From Clostridiales bacterium (GTDB taxonomy: Bacteria; Bacillota; Clostridia; Christensenellales; Aristaeellaceae), in the NCBI GenBank assembly GCA_012520375.1, contig JAAYOH010000015.1:1-64000 (forward strand): DNA of 64,000 bases, read 5' to 3'. Of this stretch, positions 1 to 8,015 are shown piece by piece. How positions within the stretch are numbered: the stretch's first letter is position 1; the number at the start of each line of letters is the position of its first letter. A model generated the notes under the pieces. It worked only from the letters and a program-made list of their open reading frames with translations, had not been told where the DNA came from and searched no databases. Made by a program: the position numbers and the translations under genes.

Positions 1-899
1 ACATCTACCAACAGGTTGACAGCCAGAAACACCACCACCATCATCAGTGTGATGGACTGGGTCACAGGGTAATCCGAGGACTTGATGGAATCCACAAGGA
101 GAACACCCACACCGCCCAAGGCAAACACGTTCTCCACCAGCACAGCACCCACGATCATGGAGCCAAACTGGATAGAAGCTACCGTGATCACCGGGATGAC
201 CGCATTTTTGAAGCAATGGGCCAACACGATCCGATAAAAGGGTGTGCCCTTGGCGATGGCAGTCTGTGCGTAGGGCGCATGCAGTTGCTCAATCATATTG
301 GTGCGGGTAATGCGTGCGATCAGGGCCACCATATTCAGGGCAAGGGCTATGGAGGGCAGCGCCAGGTAGTACAGGTTCTCTCCGAAATTGCGCCCCACCC
401 CAAACACCGGGAACCACCCCAGCCGGTATGCGAAGACCAGCATCAGGATGATACTCATCAAAAAAACGGGCATGGCCACGCACAACAGGGTAAATAGCTG
501 CAAGATTCGGTCAAGTCCGCTGTTCATTTTGATGGCGGATAGGATCCCGACGGGCAGTGCGATGGCCAGGGACAGTACGCTGGCCATGAGCACCAACTGC
601 AAGGTTGTAGGCAGCCGCTCCCCCAGTAAGGTGGTGACGGGTTGTTTGTACTGGAAACTGGTGCCGAAATTCCCCCGGAAGATGTTTCCCATCCAAATCA
701 GATACTGCTCGGGCAGGGAGCGATCCAGATAGTATTGTGCCTCAATGCTGGCTCGGGTCTCTTGGGAGATCTTTTTCCCCTTCACCATGGAGGCCACCGG
801 ATCCGTGGGGGTTACCCGTACCATCAGGAAGATCATGATGGAAACCACCAGGAGCAGCGGAATCAGGTTCGCAACGCGCTTGAAAACATACCTTGCCAA
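1..899 (-). CDS. Opp/Dpp-type ABC transporter permease (partial, 3' end beyond window)
   Basis: Inner-membrane permease of a peptide/nickel-type ABC importer (OppB/DppB family), truncated by the window edge. The translated product starts MARYVFKRVANLIPLLL, followed by a hydrophobic first helix. It continues through the usual periplasmic loop and the EAA-type loop near the visible C-terminal part (motif around AIAKGTPFYRIVLAHCFKNA). I chose a TTG start at 899 because an AGGAGG box lies about 8 bases upstream; an ATG a few bases downstream is out of frame. The gene sits behind a lysine riboswitch, so lysine or lysine-containing peptides are a plausible substrate. Family assignment is firm; substrate is inferred from the riboswitch only. 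Confidence 0.9.
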   Translation of the reverse strand, partial: MARYVFKRVANLIPLLLVVSIMIFLMVRVTPTDPVASMVKGKKISQETRASIEAQYYLDRSLPEQYLIWMGNIFRGNFGTSFQYKQPVTTLLGERLPTTLQLVLMASVLSLAIALPVGILSAIKMNSGLDRILQLFTLLCVAMPVFLMSIILMLVFAYRLGWFPVFGVGRNFGENLYYLALPSIALALNMVALIARITRTNMIEQLHAPYAQTAIAKGTPFYRIVLAHCFKNAVIPVITVASIQFGSMIVGAVLVENVFALGGVGVLLVDSIKSSDYPVTQSITLMMVVVFLAVNLLVD

Positions 900-913
900 A
901 GAAACGCTCCTCC

Positions 914-955
914 TTAAACAAAAACCAGCGACAGATGATGCGCCTGTCCCTGGTT
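914..955 (-). terminator. Rho-independent terminator of the lysine riboswitch
   Basis: On the minus strand AACCAG-G-GACAG pairs with CTGTC-G-CTGGTT across a 9-base loop and is followed by TTTTTGTTT. It lies between the riboswitch aptamer and the ribosome binding site of the permease gene, so it is the expected expression platform for transcription attenuation. Confidence 0.85.
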
Positions 956-960
956 CGAGA

Positions 961-1116
961 GAATAGCGCATCCACCTCTGTGGGAGTGTGCTGCCTGTTC
1001 GACAACACCCCAGCCCCATCCCTTGGAAAGACAAGGCTTCGGCGGCGCCCCCTTTCAAACATCCTCATCGGCTTCCGGCCTGAAATGTCTTACTCTTGAT
1101 CACCGCGCCTCTATCT
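961..1116 (-). promoter_or_regulatory. Lysine riboswitch (L-box) aptamer
   Basis: The minus strand carries the conserved L-box landmarks in order: GATAGAGGCGCGG (from 1115), CAAGAGTA (1098-1091), GAAAGGGGGCGCCGCCGAAG (1055-1036), GCTGG, and a closing GCGCTATTC (969-961) able to pair with the 5' GATAG. The spacing and core bases match the lysine aptamer family known from lysC leaders. A terminator follows directly. Lysine binding should therefore reduce expression of the downstream peptide-type permease. Confidence 0.9.
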
Positions 1117-1155
1117 AGCAATATCATAGTCGCCGTATGAAATTATCCATGTTTC

Positions 1156-1184
1156 TTTATACCATATGCCGTGTCCCCTGTCAA
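1156..1184 (-). promoter_or_regulatory. SigA-type promoter of riboswitch/permease unit
   Basis: TTGACA (1184-1179), a 17-base spacer and TATAAA (1161-1156), with TGG directly before the -10 (extended -10). Transcription would start near 1149, giving a roughly 250-base leader that contains the whole lysine riboswitch and its terminator. Confidence 0.85.
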
Positions 1185-1259
1185 CCGCTTTTTTGTTCAA
1201 TCCTGTAACACATCACCTTATGCTTCGGGGCAAATGCCTCGCGCCCTGAAATCATTCTG

Positions 1260-1288
1260 TTGTCCTGCTCCAAATCCTGTGGTATAAT
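1260..1288 (+). promoter_or_regulatory. Promoter of thyX
   Basis: TTGTCC (1260-1265), 17-base spacer, TATAAT (1283-1288) with an upstream TGG (extended -10). The AAGGAG ribosome binding site and the ATG of thyX follow within 25 bases. The remainder of the 900-1311 interval holds only the divergent riboswitch leader described separately. Confidence 0.85.
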
Positions 1289-1311
1289 GCCCCTATAAGG
1301 AGCGTGATCAT

Positions 1312-1998
1312 ATGGCCATAGCAAAAGTAACAGCGACATACGAGATCCTTTGTCCCCATGACCTGGCAGGAGCCGGAAAGCATGAAATCTATCGGATCAT
1401 CGAAGTAGCCGGCCGTACCTGCTACAAGAGCGAGGCGCGCATCACCCGGGAGAGCGCCGCCAAATTCGTGGGATCCCTGGTCAAAAGCGGTCACGAGGCC
1501 ATGCTGGAGCATGCCTCCATGACGGTACGTTTTACTGTGGACCGGGGCATAACCCACGAACTGGTCCGCCACAGGATCTCCTCTTTCGCCCAGGAATCCA
1601 CCCGCTACTGCAATTACGCCAAGGACAAATTCGGCAGTCAGGTCACCCACGTCGACCTCACCGGTGGCATGGCCATCGATCCGGCGGTCTCAAAACTCCC
1701 TCCGGACGCCATCGCCCTGATCTACCAGGAATGGGAAGCCGCCTGCGAGGACGCTCAGCGCCATTATTTGCGCATGATCGAACTGGGCGCATCCCCCCAG
1801 ATCGCCCGCTCGGTGCTGAACCAAAGCACCAAATCCGAGCTCATCATGACCGCCAATATGCGGGAATGGCGTCATTTCCTGAACCTTCGCGCTGTAGGCA
1901 GCACCGGAAAACCCCACCCCCAGATGCTGGAGGTCACCGTCCCCCTGCTGAAAGAACTCGCCGCCGCCATGCCGGAGCTCTTCGGAGACTTGATCTGA
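1312..1998 (+). CDS. thyX: FAD-dependent thymidylate synthase ThyX
   Basis: Converts dUMP to dTMP with methylenetetrahydrofolate, using FAD and NADPH, so no separate ThyA/DHFR coupling is required. The 228-residue length is normal. The diagnostic ThyX signature RHR-x7-S is present (RHRISSFAQES, near residue 83), followed by TRYCNY. The C-terminal half contains the SELIMTANMREWRHF stretch typical of the family. The ATG at 1312 is preceded by AAGGAG. The gene is monocistronic, with its own promoter and a hairpin overlapping the stop codon, and is convergent with the nucleoside transporter operon. Confidence 0.97.
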   Translation: MAIAKVTATYEILCPHDLAGAGKHEIYRIIEVAGRTCYKSEARITRESAAKFVGSLVKSGHEAMLEHASMTVRFTVDRGITHELVRHRISSFAQESTRYCNYAKDKFGSQVTHVDLTGGMAIDPAVSKLPPDAIALIYQEWEAACEDAQRHYLRMIELGASPQIARSVLNQSTKSELIMTANMREWRHFLNLRAVGSTGKPHPQMLEVTVPLLKELAAAMPELFGDLI

Positions 1999-2046
1999 AG
2001 CAGCAAATCACCCGTTTTCGGGAAGCAGATCAAGTTTGCCTTTTTT
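1988..2046 (+). terminator. Terminator of thyX
   Basis: ACTTGATCTG (1988-1997, including the stop codon) pairs with CAGATCAAGT (2026-2035); a TTTTTTG run follows at 2041-2046. Confidence 0.65.
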
Positions 2047-2069
2047 GTCCCAGCGACCCTTGCCGCCTG

Positions 2070-2107
2070 TCAAAAGATCGCCCACGGCTTCCCTGCCGAG
2101 GGCGATC
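2070..2107 (-). terminator. Terminator of the nucleoside transporter operon
   Basis: GATCGCCC (2076-2083) pairs with GGGCGATC (2100-2107), with inner GGC/GCC pairs. Read on the minus strand it is followed by TTTT. It lies just past the stop of the last permease gene. Confidence 0.75.
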
Positions 2108-2128
2108 CATCTCTCTATCCTTGGTTTT

Positions 2129-3151
2129 TTACCTGCTGCCAATATCGTAGGGGATTCCCGCAGCCTTGGGGGCACGGGAACTCTTGGACGTGAAGGCCAG
2201 CACGATCAGCGTGATCAGATAGGGGAGCAGCCGGTAGAAGTTGGAACTGAGGCCGATCTCCTTCAGCAGATACACGCCGTCTCCATTGATATCCAGGCTG
2301 TAGTAGGACGCGGCTATACACTTGAACAAGCCAAAAAGCAGGGCAGCACCGGCGATGTTCAGGGGTTTCCAGTTGCCAAAGATCATGACCGCGAGAGCCA
2401 GAAAGCCGAAGCCCGCCACCTCGCCGTTGGCGGTACAGTTGGCGGTGGTCATGGCATACACGAAGCCGCCCATGCCCGACAGGGCGCCGGAGATCATGAC
2501 GCCATGGTATCTCATCTTCAGCACGTTGATGCCCAGGGAATCCGCCGCATGGGGATTTTCACCGCAGGAACGCAGGCGAAGACCGAAGCGGGTCTTATAG
2601 AGGATGACGGACAGCACAATGAATACCAATACACAAATGTAGGTCGTCAGATACACCTTATTCAGGAAGGTATCGATGAAAAAGTTGGAGCCGGTGATGC
2701 CCAGCATCTTTTTTTTCAGCATGAACCAACTGGCAGAGTCCCCTTTGAACATCTGCATGGTGTTCTGGTTGTTGATCACGCGGATCAGGAAGAGCACCAG
2801 GGCGGGGGCCATCAGATTCAGGGCGGTCCCGCCGATGGTCTGGTCCGCCCTGAGGTTTATGGCGGCAAAAGCCAATAACAGAGAAAAGACCATGCCCAGG
2901 GCGGCGGAGACCGCCATGGCCATCAAAAGGAAGAGCTGCATGGCACCCCAGTTTCCCACTTCCTTGGCAGCCTCGAACCAGCCCCACTTCTGCACCAGAT
3001 GTACGAAAAGGACGCCAATAAAAGCGCCAAAGATCATGATGCCCTCCAGGGCCAGGTTGATGATGCCGCTGCGTTCAGCGAAAACGCCGGCCAACGCCAC
3101 GACCATCAGGGGAACCGCATAGATGAGGGTTTGTCTGATTAAAAATGCCAT
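2129..3151 (-). CDS. nupQ: Nucleoside ABC transporter permease, NupQ/YufQ-type
   Basis: Second membrane subunit of a BMP-type nucleoside importer (BPD_transp_2 family, related to branched-chain amino acid permeases). It has 340 residues and many hydrophobic segments; the N-terminus AERSGIINLALEGIMIFGAF is characteristic of this permease subfamily. It is the last gene of a four-gene operon in the same order as Bacillus nupNOPQ and is separated from the first permease gene by one base. A strong terminator follows. The family is certain; nucleoside specificity follows from the operon type and is not visible in this subunit alone. Confidence 0.93.
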   Translation of the reverse strand: MAFLIRQTLIYAVPLMVVALAGVFAERSGIINLALEGIMIFGAFIGVLFVHLVQKWGWFEAAKEVGNWGAMQLFLLMAMAVSAALGMVFSLLLAFAAINLRADQTIGGTALNLMAPALVLFLIRVINNQNTMQMFKGDSASWFMLKKKMLGITGSNFFIDTFLNKVYLTTYICVLVFIVLSVILYKTRFGLRLRSCGENPHAADSLGINVLKMRYHGVMISGALSGMGGFVYAMTTANCTANGEVAGFGFLALAVMIFGNWKPLNIAGAALLFGLFKCIAASYYSLDINGDGVYLLKEIGLSSNFYRLLPYLITLIVLAFTSKSSRAPKAAGIPYDIGSR

Positions 3152-3152
3152 G

Positions 3153-4340
3153 CTATTCGTCCTCCTTCCCGATTTGCGCGGCCTTTTTCCTGCGTCCGCC
3201 CAGCCACATCCGAATGACCAGGGAGAAGGCGGACAGGTATACGATAACCGATATGATCACATCGGTGATGTACTCGTTGTAAGCTGTTAAATTGGTAAGC
3301 TGGAGCCCCGATATGGACAAAGTGGACATGAACATCCCGGTGAAGATGATCCCAATGGGATTGTTCGAAGCCAGCAATGCCACCGGGATGCCGTTGAAGC
3401 CCGCCGCCGGCAGGATCTGGTAGGTAGACCAGTAAAATTCTGTATTGCCGGACAGGTAGTACAGGCTTCCTGCCGCTCCTGCCATCGCCCCGGCGATGGC
3501 CATGGACAGGACCATGTTGCGCCTGTCCTTTATGCCCGCATATCGCGCGGCGTATCGGTTTGCGCCGCAGGCCTTTAATTCGTAGCCCAAGGTGGTACGG
3601 CTGATGAGAATATACATGAGCACAGCCAGCAGGATGGCGATGAGGATGCCCCCGTTCACTTGGGAGCCTGGGAACAGCTTGTCCAGCCCAAGTTTCGGCG
3701 TAGCGATTCCGTTGAAGGTGGTTTTGTAGATATAGCCCGACTTGGTGCTCTCAACGATGTTTTTCAGATTGCTGATGTCAAAAAGCCAGGTCACCACATT
3801 GGCGGCTATCCAGTTGCTCATGATGCAGGCCAGCACCTCATTGATATTCAAAAAGGCCTTCAACATGCCCGGAATGGCGCCCCACAGGGCGCCCGCAGCC
3901 ATACCGCCGAGAAAAGCAAGGAGCCATATCAACCAGGCGGGCACGATTTTGCTGGGAATGCTCAGGGCGATAAACAGGGTCGCGCAGGTCCCCGCCAAAT
4001 ATTGTCCAGCGGCGCCGATGTTGAACAAGCCGGACTTGAAGGCAATGCCCACGGACAGGCCCGTCAGGATGATAGGGGTAGCCCGGAACAGCATGTTGCC
4101 CATGCTGGCGGGATTAAATCCGAAGGTCAGTTCCCCTGCCGCGTTTCTGCCCGTGCTGAAGACGCCCAAGGCTATCAGACGTATTCCCTCCCAGGTGCTT
4201 TTGAGGGTCAGGTTCTTACTGCACAGACCTACGATCAGAATGACCAGGCTGCCCATCCCCATCCCAATCAGGATGGAGATCAGGGAGGCCAGGATCGAGC
4301 GCAGGACATTTCTTTCATTCTTTCCGCTCATACCCTCCAC
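3153..4340 (-). CDS. nupP: Nucleoside ABC transporter permease, NupP/YufP-type
   Basis: First membrane subunit of the BMP-type importer, 395 residues. It has a hydrophobic N-terminal helix (residues about 12-37), then repeated hydrophobic segments, including a conserved LFNIGAAGQYLAGT stretch and the LKACGANRYAARYAGI cytoplasmic loop that contacts the ATPase. The start overlaps the end of the ATPase gene by 13 bases, suggesting translational coupling, and the stop is one base from the next permease. The C-terminus is basic (GGRRKKAAQIGKEDE). Confidence 0.93.
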   Translation of the reverse strand: MEGMSGKNERNVLRSILASLISILIGMGMGSLVILIVGLCSKNLTLKSTWEGIRLIALGVFSTGRNAAGELTFGFNPASMGNMLFRATPIILTGLSVGIAFKSGLFNIGAAGQYLAGTCATLFIALSIPSKIVPAWLIWLLAFLGGMAAGALWGAIPGMLKAFLNINEVLACIMSNWIAANVVTWLFDISNLKNIVESTKSGYIYKTTFNGIATPKLGLDKLFPGSQVNGGILIAILLAVLMYILISRTTLGYELKACGANRYAARYAGIKDRRNMVLSMAIAGAMAGAAGSLYYLSGNTEFYWSTYQILPAAGFNGIPVALLASNNPIGIIFTGMFMSTLSISGLQLTNLTAYNEYITDVIISVIVYLSAFSLVIRMWLGGRRKKAAQIGKEDE

Positions 4341-5878
4341 GCCTCCTCTTTCTGGCGCTTGGCGCCTGCCATATATAGGCCCAATTCCTCGGTGCTCACC
4401 TGCGCAGGATCGAACTGGCCCACGATCTCCCCCCCGTACATCACCAGGATGCGGTCGGACAGGTTCATCACCTCGTCAAGTTCCAGGGAGACGAGCAGAA
4501 TGGCCTTGCCGGCATCCCGCTGGGCCACCAGCTGGCCATGGATGTACTCGATGGCGCCCACATCCAAGCCCCGGGTAGGCTGTACGGCCACGATCAGAGG
4601 CAGATCCCGGTCGATTTCCCGGGCGATAATGGTCTTCTGCTGATTGCCCCCGGACATGCTCCGAACCGGCGTGATGGGACCCTGGCCCGAACGCACGTCG
4701 TACTGCCGGATCAGAGCGTTTGCATAGCTGCGCACCTCGTCAAAGCGGATGAAGATACCGTTTCTGAACCTGGGCTCGTAATAGCGCTGCAGCACAAGGT
4801 TCTGTTCCAGGGTAAAGTCCAGCACCAGCCCGTGCTTGTGTCGGTCCTCGGGGATGTGGCTCATGCCCTTGAGGCTGCGCTGGCGAATGGATGCCGAAGT
4901 GATGTCGATGCCGCATAAGCTGATATGGCCGCAGGATGGTCGTTCCAATCCCGTCAGGGCGTGGATCAACTCGGTCTGGCCGTTGCCGTCGATGCCTGCG
5001 ATGCAGAGGATCTCCCCCGCTCGCACGGAAAAGTTTACCTTCGAGACCGCATCCCTCTTGTACAACCGGGAGGGAACGCTTACATCCTTGACCGTAAGTA
5101 CGTCATCCCCGGCATCTGCAGGCTCTTTGTCCACCACCATCTGAACAGGCCTGCCTACCATCATCCGACTCAGCTCGGTTTTGGTGGTTTCCTTGGTATG
5201 CACCGTCCCGATGTGCTTTCCCTTGCGCAGGACGGTGACCCGATCCGCCACTTCCATGATCTCGTTCAATTTATGAGATATGAACAGAATGCTCTTTCCC
5301 TCCCGGGTAAGGCCCCGCATGATGTGCATCAGTTCCCCGATCTCCTGCGGAGTCAGCACAGCGGTGGGCTCGTCAAAGATGAGCACCTCATTCTCCCGGT
5401 ACAGCATCTTCAGGATCTCCACCCGTTGCTGCATGCCCACGGTAATGTCTTCCACCTTAGCGTCCAGATCCACCTTCAGGCCATAGCGTTCAGACAGGGC
5501 TTGCACCTTCTTCCGGGCATCCTTTTTCTGGAGAAAACCCAGCTTGGTGTCCTCGGCGCCCAGGATGATGTTGTCCAGCACCGAAAATACTTCAATGAGT
5601 TTGAAATGCTGGTGCACCATGCCGATGTGCAGCGCCGTGGCATCGTTTGGGTCGTTGATGCGCACAGTCTTGCCATCCTTGCGGATCTCCCCGGCTTCGG
5701 GTTTGTACAGGCCAAAAAGCACACTCATCAGGGTGGATTTGCCCGCGCCGTTCTCGCCCAACAGGGCGTGGATCTCCCCATGTTTCAGTTGCAGAGTGAT
5801 ATCATCGTTTGCGCGGACCCCGGGGAATTCCTTGGTGATATGGAGCATTTCGATGACATAGGGGGGTGCCCCTTCCAT
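4328..5878 (-). CDS. nupO: Nucleoside ABC transporter ATPase with two ABC domains, NupO-type
   Basis: Energises the BMP-type nucleoside importer. At 516 residues it holds two fused ABC domains, as usual for sugar/nucleoside importers. The N-terminal domain has Walker A GENGAGKST and Walker B VLIFDEPTAVL; the C-terminal domain has the signature SGGNQQK and a degenerate Walker A (IDGNGQTEL), typical of this family. I set the start at the ATG at 5878 rather than an upstream in-frame codon at 5911 because AAGGAGGG lies 7 bases before 5878 and would otherwise be coding. It is preceded by the binding-protein gene and a strong intergenic hairpin. Confidence 0.95.
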   Translation of the reverse strand: MEGAPPYVIEMLHITKEFPGVRANDDITLQLKHGEIHALLGENGAGKSTLMSVLFGLYKPEAGEIRKDGKTVRINDPNDATALHIGMVHQHFKLIEVFSVLDNIILGAEDTKLGFLQKKDARKKVQALSERYGLKVDLDAKVEDITVGMQQRVEILKMLYRENEVLIFDEPTAVLTPQEIGELMHIMRGLTREGKSILFISHKLNEIMEVADRVTVLRKGKHIGTVHTKETTKTELSRMMVGRPVQMVVDKEPADAGDDVLTVKDVSVPSRLYKRDAVSKVNFSVRAGEILCIAGIDGNGQTELIHALTGLERPSCGHISLCGIDITSASIRQRSLKGMSHIPEDRHKHGLVLDFTLEQNLVLQRYYEPRFRNGIFIRFDEVRSYANALIRQYDVRSGQGPITPVRSMSGGNQQKTIIAREIDRDLPLIVAVQPTRGLDVGAIEYIHGQLVAQRDAGKAILLVSLELDEVMNLSDRILVMYGGEIVGQFDPAQVSTEELGLYMAGAKRQKEEAWRV

Positions 5879-5912
5879 GCTGCTACCCTCCTTTCCGGCG
5901 TATGGTAACAAC

Positions 5913-5943
5913 GCGAGGCGCCTGCATGGAGCCGGCGCCTCGC
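5913..5943 (-). repeat. Intergenic hairpin between binding-protein and ATPase genes
   Basis: GCGAGGCGCC (5913-5922) and GGCGCCTCGC (5934-5943) form a perfect 10-bp stem with an 11-base loop. No T-run follows, so it is more likely an mRNA-stabilising or partially terminating stem that favours high expression of the binding protein over the membrane subunits. Confidence 0.75.
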
Positions 5944-5958
5944 AAATGGTATGCCCGA

Positions 5959-7080
5959 TTATTCCACGATGGACAGATTGACGCTTTCCAGGGCCTCGTC
6001 GGACAGGTTCTCGTAATTGTCATCCACGGCGAGTTCGCCGGCGATGACAGCAGCCAGCATATCCTCATACTCTTCCACGGTGTAGGTCTGCATGCTCCAG
6101 GTTTCGGTAGGCAAGCCGGTGGCGCCTTCCGCAGCACCCAGGTTGATGCCGGTTCCTGCGATCTCGTCCCAATTACCGTCATAATACTTGGCAATAGCCA
6201 GGTAGGCAGCCTCGCCCACGCCCTTCAGGGCAGAGGTGACGACAGTATCGGAATCGTAGGACTGGTCGCTGTCAACGCCTACCACAAAGCAATCGTTCTC
6301 TGCCGCTGCCGCAGTGATGGAGTCAAACATGGGTCCGCCGCAGGCGAAGACCACTTCGATGCCGTTCTCATACCATCCGTTCACCATGGTCTGCAGTTCA
6401 GGAGAAGCACTGAAGGTGGCTCCGTACAGCCAGGAGTAGTTAAGGTCTACGGTCTTGCCCAGCTCGGCAGCTGCTGCATCGATACCCTGCGCAAATCCGT
6501 AGCCGTACCGGCAGCAAGCAGGATTGGTCCCGCCACCGCCGCCACAGAAGCCAATTTTTTCGAAGCCTTCCTTCACGAGGGCATAGCCGGCAAAGTAGCC
6601 GCATTGCTCCTCTTTGAAGACCACGGGAGCCACGTTGGACATGATGTTTCCGTCGGCGCCGGTGAGGGGCCAACCGTCGATAAACACGAACATGGTGTCC
6701 TTGAATTCATCAGCAGCCTTGGTCAGGGCGGCGCCTTGCATGTAACCGGCACACACTGCGACCTTTGCGCCTCCATCTACGGCAGCTTTGATGGCGTCGT
6801 AGCGGTCGTCATCGGTAGCCTGGTCGCCATTGGCGGGCTGATAGTATTTGTAGGACAGGCCGTGTTCTGCTGCATAGCTTTTGACACCGTTCCAGGTGCC
6901 CTGGTTGAAGGACTTGTCCTTCAGTTGTCCCACGTCAGTGATGAAAGCCAACTCGTAGGTACCGTCTGCTGAGGTCATGGTGTCCTCGATATCATCTGCA
7001 CCGGCGATATCGGCGACGCAGGTGACAGTCAGGCCAAGAACCAGCATCAGAACGATCAGGACAGAAAGCAGTTTCTTCAT
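5959..7080 (-). CDS. nupN: BMP-family nucleoside-binding protein, NupN/PnrA-type
   Basis: Extracytoplasmic substrate-binding protein (Bmp/PnrA family) of the nucleoside importer, 373 residues. It has a hydrophobic signal segment (residues 3-20), then the family hallmarks AFITDVGQLKDKSFNQGTW and a glycine-rich region GFCGGGGGTNPACCRYGYG. Most relatives are lipoproteins, but here the only early cysteine is in TVTC, which lacks the small residue normally required at -1, so lipidation is uncertain. First gene of the operon, with its own promoter at 7126-7154 and an AGGAGG site before the ATG. Confidence 0.93.
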   Translation of the reverse strand: MKKLLSVLIVLMLVLGLTVTCVADIAGADDIEDTMTSADGTYELAFITDVGQLKDKSFNQGTWNGVKSYAAEHGLSYKYYQPANGDQATDDDRYDAIKAAVDGGAKVAVCAGYMQGAALTKAADEFKDTMFVFIDGWPLTGADGNIMSNVAPVVFKEEQCGYFAGYALVKEGFEKIGFCGGGGGTNPACCRYGYGFAQGIDAAAAELGKTVDLNYSWLYGATFSASPELQTMVNGWYENGIEVVFACGGPMFDSITAAAAENDCFVVGVDSDQSYDSDTVVTSALKGVGEAAYLAIAKYYDGNWDEIAGTGINLGAAEGATGLPTETWSMQTYTVEEYEDMLAAVIAGELAVDDNYENLSDEALESVNLSIVE

Positions 7081-7125
7081 AAAACGTTCCTCCTATGCAT
7101 TGTTATGACAATTCGTCACAAGTAT

Positions 7126-7154
7126 AGTATACCAGATTTTCCAGCTGATTGGAA
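7126..7154 (-). promoter_or_regulatory. Promoter of the nucleoside transporter operon
   Basis: TATACT (7131-7126) preceded by TGG (extended -10); 17 bases upstream is a weak -35 TTCCAA (7154-7149). The start codon is about 45 bases downstream. No riboswitch-like fold is visible in the short leader. Confidence 0.65.
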
Positions 7155-7270
7155 GGGATAATGAAAGATTTCTTGAATCAATACCACGCATGAATGAATC
7201 GTCTGTTCGCGATAGGGCACCGTCATTTGCTGCCAATTGTTTGCCGACTCCTGCCTGTCATTCCTCCAAT

Positions 7271-7299
7271 TTGCGCTCACACGCCGTCTGTGGTATAAT
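7271..7299 (+). promoter_or_regulatory. Promoter of the zinc-ribbon protein gene
   Basis: TTGCGC (7271-7276), 17-base spacer, TATAAT (7294-7299) with an upstream TGG (extended -10). An AGGAGG box at 7324-7329 and a GTG start follow. Confidence 0.85.
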
Positions 7300-7337
7300 T
7301 TTTCTACCCCAATCGGTCGTATCAGGAGGTTTTTTCG

Positions 7338-8015
7338 GTGCACATCGATCTTCACTGCCCGGTAGAGCTCCTGTCCTGGGAATTGCTCCACGATGATCGG
7401 GGAAATACCCGGGCCTATCTGACCTTTGGCAACCTGTCCGCATATCGCGTCAGCAAGCTGGAAGTCACGCTGTGCTGCCGGACCGTGACGGGGGATACAG
7501 CAAAGCAAAAACTGCCCGTCCAAGCTCCGGACGCCGCGCCAAGACAGCCTTTTTCCCTGAGCGTCCCGGTAAAGCTGCCGGAAGGCGTCGTGCAGCTGTG
7601 GCCCTTTTTCCGGCGTATTTTCTTTGAAGGAATACGCCGAAGGTATTTGGGAGACGAGAGCCGCATCTGTGAGATACCGGATCCCCATCGGCCTGCGGGC
7701 AGGGCGCTGGATAAATTTCGGGCCGTTGCGGGGGAAGACGCTTGGTGCTACGCCGCTAAATATCCCGATTGCTGGCAATGTGTGTGCGGCAGAGCAAACC
7801 CCTCCCGGCGAAGCAGATGTGTTCGCTGCAAACGAGAGGCGGAGCAGGTGCTCAAGCGCTTCACCAAGGCCGCTTGTCAGGGCGGCGCCCGCACAAGGCG
7901 TCGGTTGGAGCGAGAAAGCTTACGCAAACAAAAAAGCACGCTTGTGCGGCGCAGCCTGTTCATGGCGCTCCTGGTGCTGGTCCTTCTGATCCTGTTTCTG
8001 ATCAGCCGTAAATGA
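7338..8015 (+). CDS. Unrecognised protein with zinc ribbon and C-terminal membrane anchor
   Basis: I do not recognise the family. The 225-residue product starts at a GTG 8 bases after AGGAGG. Residues about 1-100 look beta-rich (alternating hydrophobic strands, ending at LPEGVVQLWPFF). A four-cysteine cluster with CVCG and CVRC pairs, about 12 residues apart (near 148-165), resembles a small RanBP2/zinc-ribbon knuckle. A strongly basic stretch (RTRRRLERESLRKQK) leads into one C-terminal hydrophobic helix (about 205-222), so the protein is probably tail-anchored with its N-terminus in the cytoplasm. It is monocistronic and its 3' end overlaps the convergent LCP gene by 14 bases. Confidence 0.75.
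   Translation: MHIDLHCPVELLSWELLHDDRGNTRAYLTFGNLSAYRVSKLEVTLCCRTVTGDTAKQKLPVQAPDAAPRQPFSLSVPVKLPEGVVQLWPFFRRIFFEGIRRRYLGDESRICEIPDPHRPAGRALDKFRAVAGEDAWCYAAKYPDCWQCVCGRANPSRRSRCVRCKREAEQVLKRFTKAACQGGARTRRRLERESLRKQKSTLVRRSLFMALLVLVLLILFLISRK

Noticed and set aside
5796-5805. GTGATATCAT within nupO as a binding site for the redox regulator
   Set aside because: It lies inside the coding region near the start of nupO and is most easily explained by chance, since short palindromes recur.
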